From Ga0077536 sp943370145 (lineage in GTDB: Bacteria > Pseudomonadota > Gammaproteobacteria > Ga0077536), in NCBI GenBank assembly GCA_943370145.1, contig CALRPY020000071.1, positions 1 through 21,846 on the forward strand: a stretch of 21,846 nucleotides of DNA, written 5' to 3'. The notes beneath the pieces are model-generated. The model searched no databases. It was not told the DNA's origin and worked only from the letters and a program-made list of their open reading frames with translations. The position numbers were made by a program, and so were the translations under genes. Positions 13,637 to 20,986 of this stretch are shown here, piece by piece. Every line of letters begins with the position of its first letter. Positions within the stretch are counted from its first letter, which is position 1.

Positions 13637-15079
13637 TCAGCGCACGGGCGGGCGCCGACCGGCCCAGGGGGCGGCGCGTTCGAGTTGTTCCGAGACCGCG
13701 AGCAGGCGCGCATCGGCGCCGAGCGGCGCGACCAGCTGCGTGCCGACCGGCAAGCCGTCGTCGCTGAAGTGCAGCGGCAGCGAGGCCGCAGGCTGCCCCG
13801 TGATGTTGAAGGGCGCGGTGAACGCGATGTAGGGCACGGCGCCCCGCAGCGGCCCGATGGGGTCTTCGGGTGTCGACGGATTTGCGCCGAGCAGCGGCGG
13901 GCGCGCCGCGGCGACCGGCGTCAGCAACAGGTCGTAGCCGCCGTCCCACCACGCGGCGATGCGGCGCGCCCAGCCCTGCAGCTGGACCTGGGCGCGCAGG
14001 TAGTCGGTCGCCGACAGTGATTTTCCCATCTGGTAGACAACTTCCGTATGCCTTTCGAGATCGCCCGGCGCGAGCGCTTCGCCACTGGCAGCGACGAGTT
14101 CGTCGATGTCGTGCGCCGTCCATGCGGCGACCATGCGCATGAAGTGCCGCTCATCGTCGGCCTCGTCGAGCGCCGCGGGATGGGCTTCCTCGACGTCATG
14201 GCCAAGGTCCGCGAGCAGCGCGGCGGTGCGCAGCACGGCGTCGCGGCATGCGGGGTCCAGCGGCAGCCGTTCGCCGGGCGTGCGGGCCATGCAGCCGATC
14301 CGCAGGCGCGGCGGGTCGTTCGCGAGCGCCGCGAGCGCCGCGCCCGCGAGCCATGCGTTCGGGTAGGGATCGCCGGCATGGTGGCCGGCACAGGCGTCGA
14401 GCAGCGCGGCGGAATCGCGCACCGAGCGCGTGAGCACGTGTTCATGCGCGGCGCCCATCCAGACGTCGCCGCGCGCGGGGCCGTGCGAGATGAGGCCGCG
14501 GCTCGGTTTCAGGCCGTACAGGCCGCAGTGGGAGGCCGGCACGCGAATGGAACCACCGCCATCGTTGCCGTGGGCGACCGCGACCATGCCGGCCGCGACG
14601 GCGGCCGCCGCGCCGCCGCTCGAGCCGCCTGGGGAATGGGCCAGCGACCACGGGTTGCGCGTGGGCCCGCACGCCAGCGGCTCGGTCGTGCACACCGTGC
14701 CGAATTCGGGCGTGTTGGTGCGGCCGAGGATGACGAGGCCGGCGCGGCGATAGCGCGCCGCGAGATGGCTGTCGGCCGCCGCGCGGAAGCCGATGCGCTG
14801 CAGGTAGCGGCTGCCGCAGTGATAGGGATCGCCGGCCGTCGTGCACATCAGGTCCTTCACGAGAAAGGGCACACCGGCGAACGGCGCGTCGGGCGACACG
14901 TGCAGCGCCTCGGCCAGCGCGGCGTCGAAGCGTGGGTGGATCACCGCGTTCAGCGTCGGGTTGAGCGCCTCGATGCGCGCGATGGCCAGCAGCAGCAGTT
15001 CGCGCGTCGATAGCTTGCCGCTGCGCAGCAGCGCGGCCTGGCCGGTGGCATCGAGCAGCAGGGGATCGTGTTCGCTCAT
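13637..15079 (-). CDS. Amidase-signature family hydrolase
   Basis: A 480-residue amidase-signature enzyme that hydrolyses a C-N amide through a Ser-cisSer-Lys triad. The triad is visible: Lys75 in PFLVKDL, cis-Ser153 in HSPGGSSGGAAAA and nucleophile Ser177 in NDGGGSIRVPAS, with the normal 24-residue spacing between the two serines. GRTNTPEFG (119-127) is also typical. Length and layout fit stand-alone amidases (6-aminohexanoate-cyclic-dimer hydrolase-like or aryl-acylamidase-like) rather than GatA, and no GatB or GatC is nearby. No signal peptide is seen. The start is the ATG at 15079 (MSEHDPLLLD), with only a weak ribosome site. It lies 73 bases after the secreted unknown protein and 104 bases before the MAPEG gene, all on the same strand. 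Confidence 0.92.
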   Translation of the reverse strand: MSEHDPLLLDATGQAALLRSGKLSTRELLLLAIARIEALNPTLNAVIHPRFDAALAEALHVSPDAPFAGVPFLVKDLMCTTAGDPYHCGSRYLQRIGFRAAADSHLAARYRRAGLVILGRTNTPEFGTVCTTEPLACGPTRNPWSLAHSPGGSSGGAAAAVAAGMVAVAHGNDGGGSIRVPASHCGLYGLKPSRGLISHGPARGDVWMGAAHEHVLTRSVRDSAALLDACAGHHAGDPYPNAWLAGAALAALANDPPRLRIGCMARTPGERLPLDPACRDAVLRTAALLADLGHDVEEAHPAALDEADDERHFMRMVAAWTAHDIDELVAASGEALAPGDLERHTEVVYQMGKSLSATDYLRAQVQLQGWARRIAAWWDGGYDLLLTPVAAARPPLLGANPSTPEDPIGPLRGAVPYIAFTAPFNITGQPAASLPLHFSDDGLPVGTQLVAPLGADARLLAVSEQLERAAPWAGRRPPVR

Positions 15080-15152
15080 CGGCGGTCTCGCGCGTGTGGC
15101 ATGGGCGCCCAATATCCCCGGCCTCGCGTGCGCGGTCAAAGAGGCGGCAGCC

Positions 15153-15797
15153 TCACGGCTGCGCGTCGGATTCCCTGTCAGGGTCCGGCGGCGGTGATCC
15201 GCGCTCGCGCTCCGCTTGCTCGCCCAGCGCCACGTATTCGGTGCACAGCGCATAGGCGCGGCGCAGCGCCGGGCCCGCACCCGCCAGCGAAAAGCGGAAA
15301 TGGATCTCGGACTGGCCCAGCATCGTGCGCACGCGCACCGTGCGTCCGTGCATCAGTTCGGTCAGCAGGCCGGGGCCTTCGCTGTGTGGATGCGCCAGGG
15401 TGAAGGACAGGTAGTAGGTATCGTCGCCGGCCTGGGTCTGGGCGATGACCAGGGCAGGGCGGGTCGGCAGTCCGTCGACGCGGATCGCGCCCCGGTGCGG
15501 GCCGAAGGCGCGCGACTCGGGCTGCACGACGCCCGACTGCGACTGGAGGAGGAAGCCGTAGCCGCCACAGGCGTTGTCCGGCGTGAAGTCGATCGCGAGG
15601 TACACCGCGGGCGCGCCCAGCGCCGTGGTTGCCGCGCGGAAGCCCAGCGCGCCGCCAAGTTCGAGCACCGCCGATACCCAGGCGCCCGATTCCTCGATCT
15701 GCACGGCATTCCACGACGCGGCGCGCGCCGATGGGCCGCACAGCACCAGCAGCGGCGCAAGCGCGAGGCAAATCACGAGCCGAGCCGGCAATGTCAT
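15153..15797 (-). CDS. Secreted protein of unknown function
   Basis: A 214-residue protein that I cannot assign to a family. It starts with a clear Sec signal peptide (MTLPARLVICLALAPLLVLC, probable cleavage after ARA near residue 26); the cysteine in it lacks a proper lipobox, so a periplasmic fate is likelier than a lipoprotein. The mature part is about 190 residues, largely beta-like in pattern (alternating hydrophobics such as AVYLAIDF and TYYLSFTLAHP), with two cysteines (NACGGYG and ALCTEY) that could form a disulfide. The tail (ERERGSPPPDPDRES) is charged and proline-rich. GAGGAA precedes the ATG at 15797. It is divergent from the PQQ dehydrogenase (133 bp apart), also periplasmic, and upstream of the amidase. 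Confidence 0.8.
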   Translation of the reverse strand: MTLPARLVICLALAPLLVLCGPSARAASWNAVQIEESGAWVSAVLELGGALGFRAATTALGAPAVYLAIDFTPDNACGGYGFLLQSQSGVVQPESRAFGPHRGAIRVDGLPTRPALVIAQTQAGDDTYYLSFTLAHPHSEGPGLLTELMHGRTVRVRTMLGQSEIHFRFSLAGAGPALRRAYALCTEYVALGEQAERERGSPPPDPDRESDAQP

Positions 15798-15930
15798 GGC
15801 GGTTCCTCGCACGCGTCGCGCGCTGCCTGCGTCTGCAGCTTCGCATCATAGTCAAGCGCCGGCCGCAGGGTATCGCTTCCTGGACGCAGCCTGATTAGGA
15901 TGCGGTGTCACACCACGCTGGAGTTTCCGC

Positions 15931-17718
15931 ATGTCCAAGTTTGCGGCCTGCGCCTCGTACGCGCTGTTGCTTGGCGCCGTACTGACGTCAAATCCCGCGC
16001 GGGCGACGGATGCCGGCGCGCTGCCCGATACCGACTGGCCGCTGCACGGCCTCGATTACTCGAACAGCCGCTTCAGCCCGCTGGCACAGATCGACAGCAC
16101 GAATGTCGGCAAGCTGACACGTGCATGGTCGCTGAAGACCGGCGTGCGTGGCACCTTCCAGGCGACCCCGGTCGTGCGCGACGGCGTGATGTACGTGTCG
16201 ACGCCGTTCAACCACGTGCTTGCGCTGGACGCCGCGACCGGGGCGGAGCGCTGGCGCTACCAGCACGAGCTGCAGCGCAAGGACTCGTGCTGCGGGCCCG
16301 CCAATCGCGGGGTCGCGGTCGATGACAAGCACGTCTACATCGCGACCATCGACGCGCGCGTCATCGCCCTCGACCGTGCAAACGGCAGGATTGCCTGGGA
16401 ATTCGGCCTCTCCCACGGCGATGAAGGCGCGATGGAAGACCTCGGCCAGTTGCTCGCGGTACCGGAGTTCGCGAACACGACGCAGACGGGGCAGACCGGC
16501 TACAGCGCGAACATGGCCCCGCAGGTCGTGGGCGATCTCGTGCTCGTCGGCGTGACCGGCGCGGGGTATGGACTGCACGTCGAGAACACGGACGAGGGCG
16601 CGCCGCGGATTTCCGTCGCCGGGCTCGGCGGCGAGAAGCTGGGCCTGCGCGGCTTCCTCGTCGCGCTCGATGCGACGACGGGTCAGGAACGCTGGCGCTG
16701 GCACGTGACCGACGAAGGCTGGGAAGGGGAATTCAGCGCGGCCACGGCGTTCGGCGTGCCCCTCAATCGCGATCTCGAGACCGAGAAGGCGAGCCTTGCG
16801 AGATACAAGGACAGCTGGCGCTTCGGCGGCGGCTCGGTGTGGACGACGCCCGCGGTCGACCAGGCGCGCGGTCTCATTTACCTGGGCACCGGCAACCCTG
16901 CGCCGCAGATGGACGACGCGACCCGGCCGGGCGACAACCGGCACTCGATCAGCCTGGTGGCGCTGGAGCTCGGCACCGGCAAGCTGCGCTGGGCCTACCA
17001 GCAGGTGCCCCACGATCGCTGGGGCTACGATGTCGCGAGCCCCCCGGTGCTGTTCAGCATGGACATCGACGGCAAGCGGCGTGACGTCGTCGCGCAGGCC
17101 TCCAAGGTCGGCTGGCTGTTCATCCACGACCGCGCCACGGGTGAACTCCTGCGCAGGTCGGAACCCTTCGTGCCCCAGCAGAACCTGTTCGCGCGCCCGA
17201 CCGCCGACGGTGTGCGCATCGCGCCGTCCGCGGTGGGAGGGTGCTCGTGGTCCCCGATCTCGGTCGATCTGGCGCAGGGCCGCGCCTTCGTCGCCGCCGT
17301 GCACTGGCCGGCGATGTACTACTCGCGCAAGCTCGAACAGCCGGGGCTGCCATGGGACAGCTATACCTTCGTGCAGCCGCTGCCGGGGGAGGACGACGGC
17401 GTGCTCGCCGCGATCGACCTCGCGACGGGTGCGATAGCCTGGCGTGCGCCGATGGACCGGCCGCTGATCGGCGGTGTGCTGGCCACCGAGGGCAAGCTGG
17501 TGTTCGTGGGTGAATCGGGTGGGCGCTTCAGCGCGTTCAGCAGCGAAGCCGGCACGCGCCTGTGGTCTGAGGAGGTCTCGGCAGGCGTCAACGCGCCGCC
17601 CGTCACATTTGCCGTCGGCGGTCGCCAGTTCGTGACGGTCGCCATCGGTGGCAACGCCCTGTTCGGCTTCAAGACCGGCGACGAGCTGGTCACCTACGCG
17701 CTGCCCACCCCGCAATGA
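15931..17718 (+). CDS. PQQ-dependent dehydrogenase-like periplasmic quinoprotein
   Basis: A 595-residue eight-bladed beta-propeller of the methanol/ethanol dehydrogenase family, with no C-terminal cytochrome c domain. A signal peptide (about 1-25, ending NPARA) predicts a periplasmic location. Family marks are the vicinal cysteines Cys120-Cys121 (DSCCGPANRGVA), the W-motif repeats such as LDAATGAERWRY, the metal-site asparagine in YLGTGNPAP and RPGDN. Two canonical acidic residues look replaced: the expected GAE-x-G glutamate reads GAGYG (Gly212), followed by an extra stretch of about 22 residues, and HDxWDYD reads HDRWGYD (Gly365, with Asp367 kept). It may thus be a distinct subfamily or a non-classical enzyme. 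GGAG lies 7 bases before the ATG. No pqq synthesis or cytochrome gene is adjacent. Confidence 0.9.
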   Translation: MSKFAACASYALLLGAVLTSNPARATDAGALPDTDWPLHGLDYSNSRFSPLAQIDSTNVGKLTRAWSLKTGVRGTFQATPVVRDGVMYVSTPFNHVLALDAATGAERWRYQHELQRKDSCCGPANRGVAVDDKHVYIATIDARVIALDRANGRIAWEFGLSHGDEGAMEDLGQLLAVPEFANTTQTGQTGYSANMAPQVVGDLVLVGVTGAGYGLHVENTDEGAPRISVAGLGGEKLGLRGFLVALDATTGQERWRWHVTDEGWEGEFSAATAFGVPLNRDLETEKASLARYKDSWRFGGGSVWTTPAVDQARGLIYLGTGNPAPQMDDATRPGDNRHSISLVALELGTGKLRWAYQQVPHDRWGYDVASPPVLFSMDIDGKRRDVVAQASKVGWLFIHDRATGELLRRSEPFVPQQNLFARPTADGVRIAPSAVGGCSWSPISVDLAQGRAFVAAVHWPAMYYSRKLEQPGLPWDSYTFVQPLPGEDDGVLAAIDLATGAIAWRAPMDRPLIGGVLATEGKLVFVGESGGRFSAFSSEAGTRLWSEEVSAGVNAPPVTFAVGGRQFVTVAIGGNALFGFKTGDELVTYALPTPQ

Positions 17719-17869
17719 AGAAATGGATGGACCGCATGAACCGGATCCGCGCGCGCCACGTAAGCCTGCCAGGAACCCGCAGCGATCGGCGCGATGCCCG
17801 GCATGACCACCCACACCCCTGCCGGACGCCGCGTCCGGTCGCTGCGGGGTCCTCAGCGCCAATGGGCGG

Positions 17870-18136
17870 ATGCGCGCGATGAGGGCGCCCACCAATCTCG
17901 CGCAGAGACTCGCGATGGTGCATCTGGGCTTCGGCCTGCTGTGCACCTTGCTCGCCATTCCCTACCTTGCTGCGGCCGCACAGACCTGGTGGCAGGCGCA
18001 GCAGTTCGCCGACTTTGGTCCCTATGTCGAGGTGCTCGGCGCGGCTGCGCGCAGCGCGCTGATCAAGGGCCTGGTCAGCACCGCTGGCGCCGCCTACTTT
18101 TTCTGGCGCTGGCGCGAACTGCGACGTTCGCGCTGA
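17870..18136 (+). CDS. Small two-helix membrane protein, unknown
   Basis: An 88-residue protein with two hydrophobic stretches (about residues 14-37, VHLGFGLLCTLLAIPYLAAAA, and about 66-83, LVSTAGAAYFFWRW) and a basic C-terminal tail (RELRRSR). Between them is a polar segment with WWQAQQFADFGPYVEV. No family is recognised. An alternative start is the ATG at 17879 (MRAPTN), which overlaps the stop of a tiny frame that itself begins over the PQQ dehydrogenase stop. The spacer before it contains a GC-rich hairpin (CCGGACG/CGTCCGG, 17822-17838) without a T-run. It lies 151 bases downstream of the quinoprotein on the same strand and may be co-transcribed with it. Confidence 0.6.
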   Translation: MRAMRAPTNLAQRLAMVHLGFGLLCTLLAIPYLAAAAQTWWQAQQFADFGPYVEVLGAAARSALIKGLVSTAGAAYFFWRWRELRRSR

Positions 18137-18214
18137 GCTTCTGCGCATCGGCCTGTCGCCGGCGCGGCCAGGCCCGCGCGGTGGTGGCGCCGGTGCATCT
18201 TCCCACGACTTTCC

Positions 18215-18904
18215 ATGCCTGAACCCGACGCCTTCATGCGCGACCCTGCGCTGGCCGCGCTCGACATCCCGGTGGCCTTCCTCATCGTGCGCGGTGTCGC
18301 GCGCGAGCGCCCGACGGCGCCGCTGGCGCGCGCCTGCGCTGACTTCGTCGCCGATCTGCTCGCCGGGACTGCTTACGAGGGCGTCGCCGCCGAGCCCGCG
18401 CTGGCCGGCTATCGCGAGTTGCACCAGTGCATCGGCAGGACCGGGCGCCAGTACCTGCCGTCGCCGGAGAGCCTGTTCAGGCAACTTTTCAAGCGGGGCA
18501 GCTGGCGTGCGATCGAGCCGCTCGTCGACGCGTACAGCCTCGTCTCCCTGCGCACGCGCGTGTCGATAGGCGCCCACGATCTTGCGCGCCTCAAGCTGCC
18601 GGTGCGACTCGCGGCAACCCGCGGCGGCGAGACGCTGCTGCCGATAGGCGAGACCACGCCGCTGCGGCTGGGTGCCGGGGAATACGCGTATTTCGACGCC
18701 GACGATCGCGTGCTGGGACGCATGGAGTGCCGACAGTGCGACGCGACACGCGTGACCGACGCCACGCGTGATGTGCTGTTCATCCTGCAGGGGCATCGCG
18801 GCCTGCGTGGCCCCGAACTGCGGGCGGCCGCGACCGTGCTGGTCGATACGCTTGCCGAACTCGTCGGCCCGCTGGCGGCCGGTGAACTCAGCGTGATCGC
18901 CTGA
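18215..18904 (+). CDS. Stand-alone B3/B4-domain protein (PheT-like tRNA-binding fold)
   Basis: A 229-residue protein resembling the B3/B4 domain of the phenylalanyl-tRNA synthetase beta chain, found as a free-standing protein in many bacteria (COG3382-type). Matching features are YLPSPESLFRQLFKRG, the IEPLVDAYSLVSLRTRVSIGAHDLARL block, LAATRGGETLLPIG, GEYAYFDADDRVLGRMECRQ and the terminal TDATRDVLFILQG. In PheT this fold contributes to editing of mis-charged tyrosine; in free-standing proteins the role is not settled and could be trans-editing (inference). No synthetase gene lies nearby. The ATG at 18215 has no clear ribosome site; ATG 18236 is an alternative. Its 3' end overlaps the convergent phosphodiesterase gene by 17 bases. 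Confidence 0.8.
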   Translation: MPEPDAFMRDPALAALDIPVAFLIVRGVARERPTAPLARACADFVADLLAGTAYEGVAAEPALAGYRELHQCIGRTGRQYLPSPESLFRQLFKRGSWRAIEPLVDAYSLVSLRTRVSIGAHDLARLKLPVRLAATRGGETLLPIGETTPLRLGAGEYAYFDADDRVLGRMECRQCDATRVTDATRDVLFILQGHRGLRGPELRAAATVLVDTLAELVGPLAAGELSVIA

Positions 18905-19964
18905 GCACCTCGCGCGCGCCGATGTCCGGGAATTCGATGAACAGTCCGTCGACGCCCGCGTCGAGGAACTCGTCGACTTCCGCGGCGAGGTCGCCGTGGT
19001 CCGACGGTGCCGTGCCGCGGCGCAGATGCGGCGGGAGAAAGTGGTTTTCGGCGCGAAACGTCCACACATGGACATCGAGCCCGCGTGCGTGTGCGTTCGC
19101 GACCAGGCCGCCCGGTGTGCGCGGCGGCGCGCCGTCCAGCACGAGCTTCTTCGGCACGCCCAGCCCCTGCGCGTAGCGCGCGACGAATGCGCAGCCCGCC
19201 GGCGTCACGAGGTCCGCGTATCGGCGCGGATCGCCGGCCAGTTCGAAATCGCGCGGCGCGCCGTCCGCGTCGACCAGCTGGATCAAGGGCACGCGCAGTC
19301 CCGCGCGGGGCAGGATGCGTGACGCCAGCTCGCGCAGGTTCGCCGTCTCGAAGGACTGGATGAAGACGCGGGACGGTTCGGTGAAGCCGTGCGCGACGAG
19401 CCGCCCGACCAGTGCCTCGCCGAGATTGATCCCGATGGGGCCGCCGTCGAGCCGTTCGCCCTCGTGTGCGAAGAAGGACGGATGCTTGGTTTCCGGGTAG
19501 AGGCCGATCCGGCGGCCGAGTTCGGTTTCCAGCGACTGCGCGAGCTCGATGATCTCGTCGAAGGTCGGAATGCCGAACTGCCCGTCCCACGCGGTGTTCG
19601 CCGGCCGCAGTGCGGGCATGCGCTCGATCGCCCGCAGCGTGCGGATCTCGGCGAGCGTGAAATCCTCGCTGAACCAGCCCCGCACGACGCGGCCATCGAT
19701 GGACTTGGTGGTCAGCCGCGTGGCGAATTCAGGTCGCGCATGGACATCGGTGCTCGTGTCCTCGCGATTGAGGCTGCCGTCCCCCTTCAGCATCGCAAGC
19801 GCATTCTCGTGCCGCGCGATGAGCGCGCCGTCGGCGGTCACGACCAGGTCCGGCTCGATGTAGTCCGCGCCCTGTTCCGCGGCCAGCCGGTAGGCCGCCA
19901 GCGTGTGTTCCGGCCGGTAGCCGCTCGCGCCGCGATGCGCGATGACGATGGGGCGGCTGGTCAT
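18888..19964 (-). CDS. glpQ: Glycerophosphodiester phosphodiesterase
   Basis: A 358-residue TIM-barrel GDPD that cleaves glycerophosphodiesters (deacylated phospholipids) to glycerol-3-phosphate and an alcohol. The start AHRGASGYRPEHTLAAY carries His10-Arg11 and the Glu19 region, and IEPDLVVTADGALIARHE gives Glu37/Asp39 and the second catalytic His52. YPETKHPSFF provides the further metal-site glutamate. Length and blocks resemble GlpQ, but unlike the E. coli periplasmic enzyme no signal peptide is seen (it begins MTSRPIVIAHRG), so it is probably cytosolic. I chose the ATG at 19964; an in-frame GTG at 19973 is also possible. No ugp or glp transport genes are adjacent. The symbol reflects family similarity only. 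Confidence 0.93.
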   Translation of the reverse strand: MTSRPIVIAHRGASGYRPEHTLAAYRLAAEQGADYIEPDLVVTADGALIARHENALAMLKGDGSLNREDTSTDVHARPEFATRLTTKSIDGRVVRGWFSEDFTLAEIRTLRAIERMPALRPANTAWDGQFGIPTFDEIIELAQSLETELGRRIGLYPETKHPSFFAHEGERLDGGPIGINLGEALVGRLVAHGFTEPSRVFIQSFETANLRELASRILPRAGLRVPLIQLVDADGAPRDFELAGDPRRYADLVTPAGCAFVARYAQGLGVPKKLVLDGAPPRTPGGLVANAHARGLDVHVWTFRAENHFLPPHLRRGTAPSDHGDLAAEVDEFLDAGVDGLFIEFPDIGAREVLRRSR

Positions 19965-20127
19965 TGGCGCCACGCGCGTCGTGGGCCGGGAGCGGGCGAT
20001 GGCGAAGCCCGCAAGGGCCTGCTTCTCTCCCGACGCCAGCCTGGGCCGCGAGCAGCGCGGCCGCGCCTGTTGCGGATTGGCGTCGCGCCCACCGACCTGC
20101 CCCTCACCCGCCGGCGTCGCCGTCGAT

Positions 20128-20147
20128 CTCTCCCGCGTGCGGGAGAG
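20128..20147. repeat. CTCTCCCGC hairpin, common intergenic repeat
   Basis: CTCTCCCGC (20128-20136) and GCGGGAGAG (20139-20147) form a 9-bp inverted repeat with two bases between, in the 213-bp gap between the FMN-binding protein and the phosphodiesterase. Nearby CCCTCACCCG adds to its likeness to the CCCTCTCCCGC...GCGGGAGAGGG repeats spread through many proteobacterial genomes (recalled resemblance). Lying just after the stop of the upstream minus-strand gene, it could stabilise or end that message, though it has no T-run. Confidence 0.6.
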
Positions 20148-20177
20148 GTGAAGCGTGGGGAAGCGCGGCTGTGCCGC

Positions 20178-20837
20178 TCACGCCCGCTCGTCGCCCGTCA
20201 CGATCCGCTCGACCCATTCGTCGAAGCTGATGTTGCCGGCCTGTTCGACGGCGGCGAGTTCGTGCGGGCGCAACACGTCCTGCAGGCCATCGATGCGCTT
20301 CCATTCGCAGAGCGGTGTCGCGGTCTCCTCGCGCGGCACGTAGCGCGACGGCTTCACCTTCTGGTAGCGGTGGATGTAGCGCGGGCAGTTCTGCCACAAC
20401 TCCGACAGTTCGACGCGGACCACGAGCTCGGCTTCGTGCCAGGTACCTCGCAGCGGGTCGTCGGCGCTCACGGTCGCCCGTCCCTGCACGCGGATACGGT
20501 GCGGGCTTTCGAAGTCGATGAACAACAGCCCCACTTCCGTGTGCCCCGCGATGTTGCCGGTGGAGTAGTGCATGCCGTTGCCGTCGTAGCTGGGGAACGC
20601 GAGCGTGCGCGGGTCGAGTATGCGCACGAAGCCGGGGTCCCCGCCCTTGTAGGAAACGGTGGGCCGGCCGCGGTGATCGACCGACGACAGGAAGAACATG
20701 TCACGGGCTTCGATGAACGCCTGCTCGGCGGGGCCGAACTCGGTCTTCACGCCGATCTGCTCGATGCGATCGGCCATGCGGCGGCTGTCGAAACGGTCCT
20801 GCAGGGCACGGTGCTGTTCGCCGAAAATCCGGCTCAT
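20178..20837 (-). CDS. Pyridoxamine 5'-phosphate oxidase-family FMN-binding protein
   Basis: A 219-residue split-barrel flavin-binding protein of the PNPOx-like superfamily, longer than a minimal PNPOx-like barrel because of N- and C-terminal helical extensions. Family features are the FIEARDMFFLSSVDHRGRPT strand-turn (residues about 41-60), YKGGDPGFVRILDPRTLAFP, DGNGMHYSTGNI and the VGLLFIDFESPHRIRVQGRA barrel strands. True PdxH motifs are not evident, so it is not a confident vitamin B6 enzyme; a flavin- or F420-dependent reductase or heme/flavin protein is equally possible. GGGAG precedes the ATG at 20837. It is divergent from the aldo/keto reductase, sharing a 149-bp promoter region with a perfect inverted repeat. 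Confidence 0.88.
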   Translation of the reverse strand: MSRIFGEQHRALQDRFDSRRMADRIEQIGVKTEFGPAEQAFIEARDMFFLSSVDHRGRPTVSYKGGDPGFVRILDPRTLAFPSYDGNGMHYSTGNIAGHTEVGLLFIDFESPHRIRVQGRATVSADDPLRGTWHEAELVVRVELSELWQNCPRYIHRYQKVKPSRYVPREETATPLCEWKRIDGLQDVLRPHELAAVEQAGNISFDEWVERIVTGDERA

Positions 20838-20902
20838 GGGCTTGCTCCCGGAATAAGGGTGTTCCGGACCTTAGCCAGATGCCGGGTCGAGCTCAAGCGT
20901 TG

Positions 20903-20921
20903 CGCGCGCATCGTGCGCGCG
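20903..20921. promoter_or_regulatory. Inverted repeat in the divergent promoter region
   Basis: CGCGCGCA (20903-20910), TCG, TGCGCGCG (20914-20921) is a perfect 8-bp dyad in the 149 bp between the two divergent starts at 20837 and 20987. A good -10 box for the rightward gene, TATGAT, lies at 20951-20956, with the dyad near its -35 side; no convincing -35 box was found. The position suits an operator shared by both genes, but in DNA this rich in GC such dyads can arise by chance. Confidence 0.35.
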
Positions 20922-20986
20922 ACCGGCGCGATGTTGCGCCGCCATCGGACTATGATGCAAAGAGGCCCTTCAAGGTGGAGAGCAAG

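Noticed and set aside
15988..17958. 656-codon open frame on the minus strand opposite the PQQ dehydrogenase
   Set aside because: The composition is Arg/Gly/Ala/His-rich without any family pattern; the plus strand has a clear signal peptide, propeller motifs and a ribosome site.
20178..20837. Calling the FMN-binding protein pdxH
   Set aside because: Only the general split-barrel pattern is seen; the PdxH substrate-binding signature is not recognisable.
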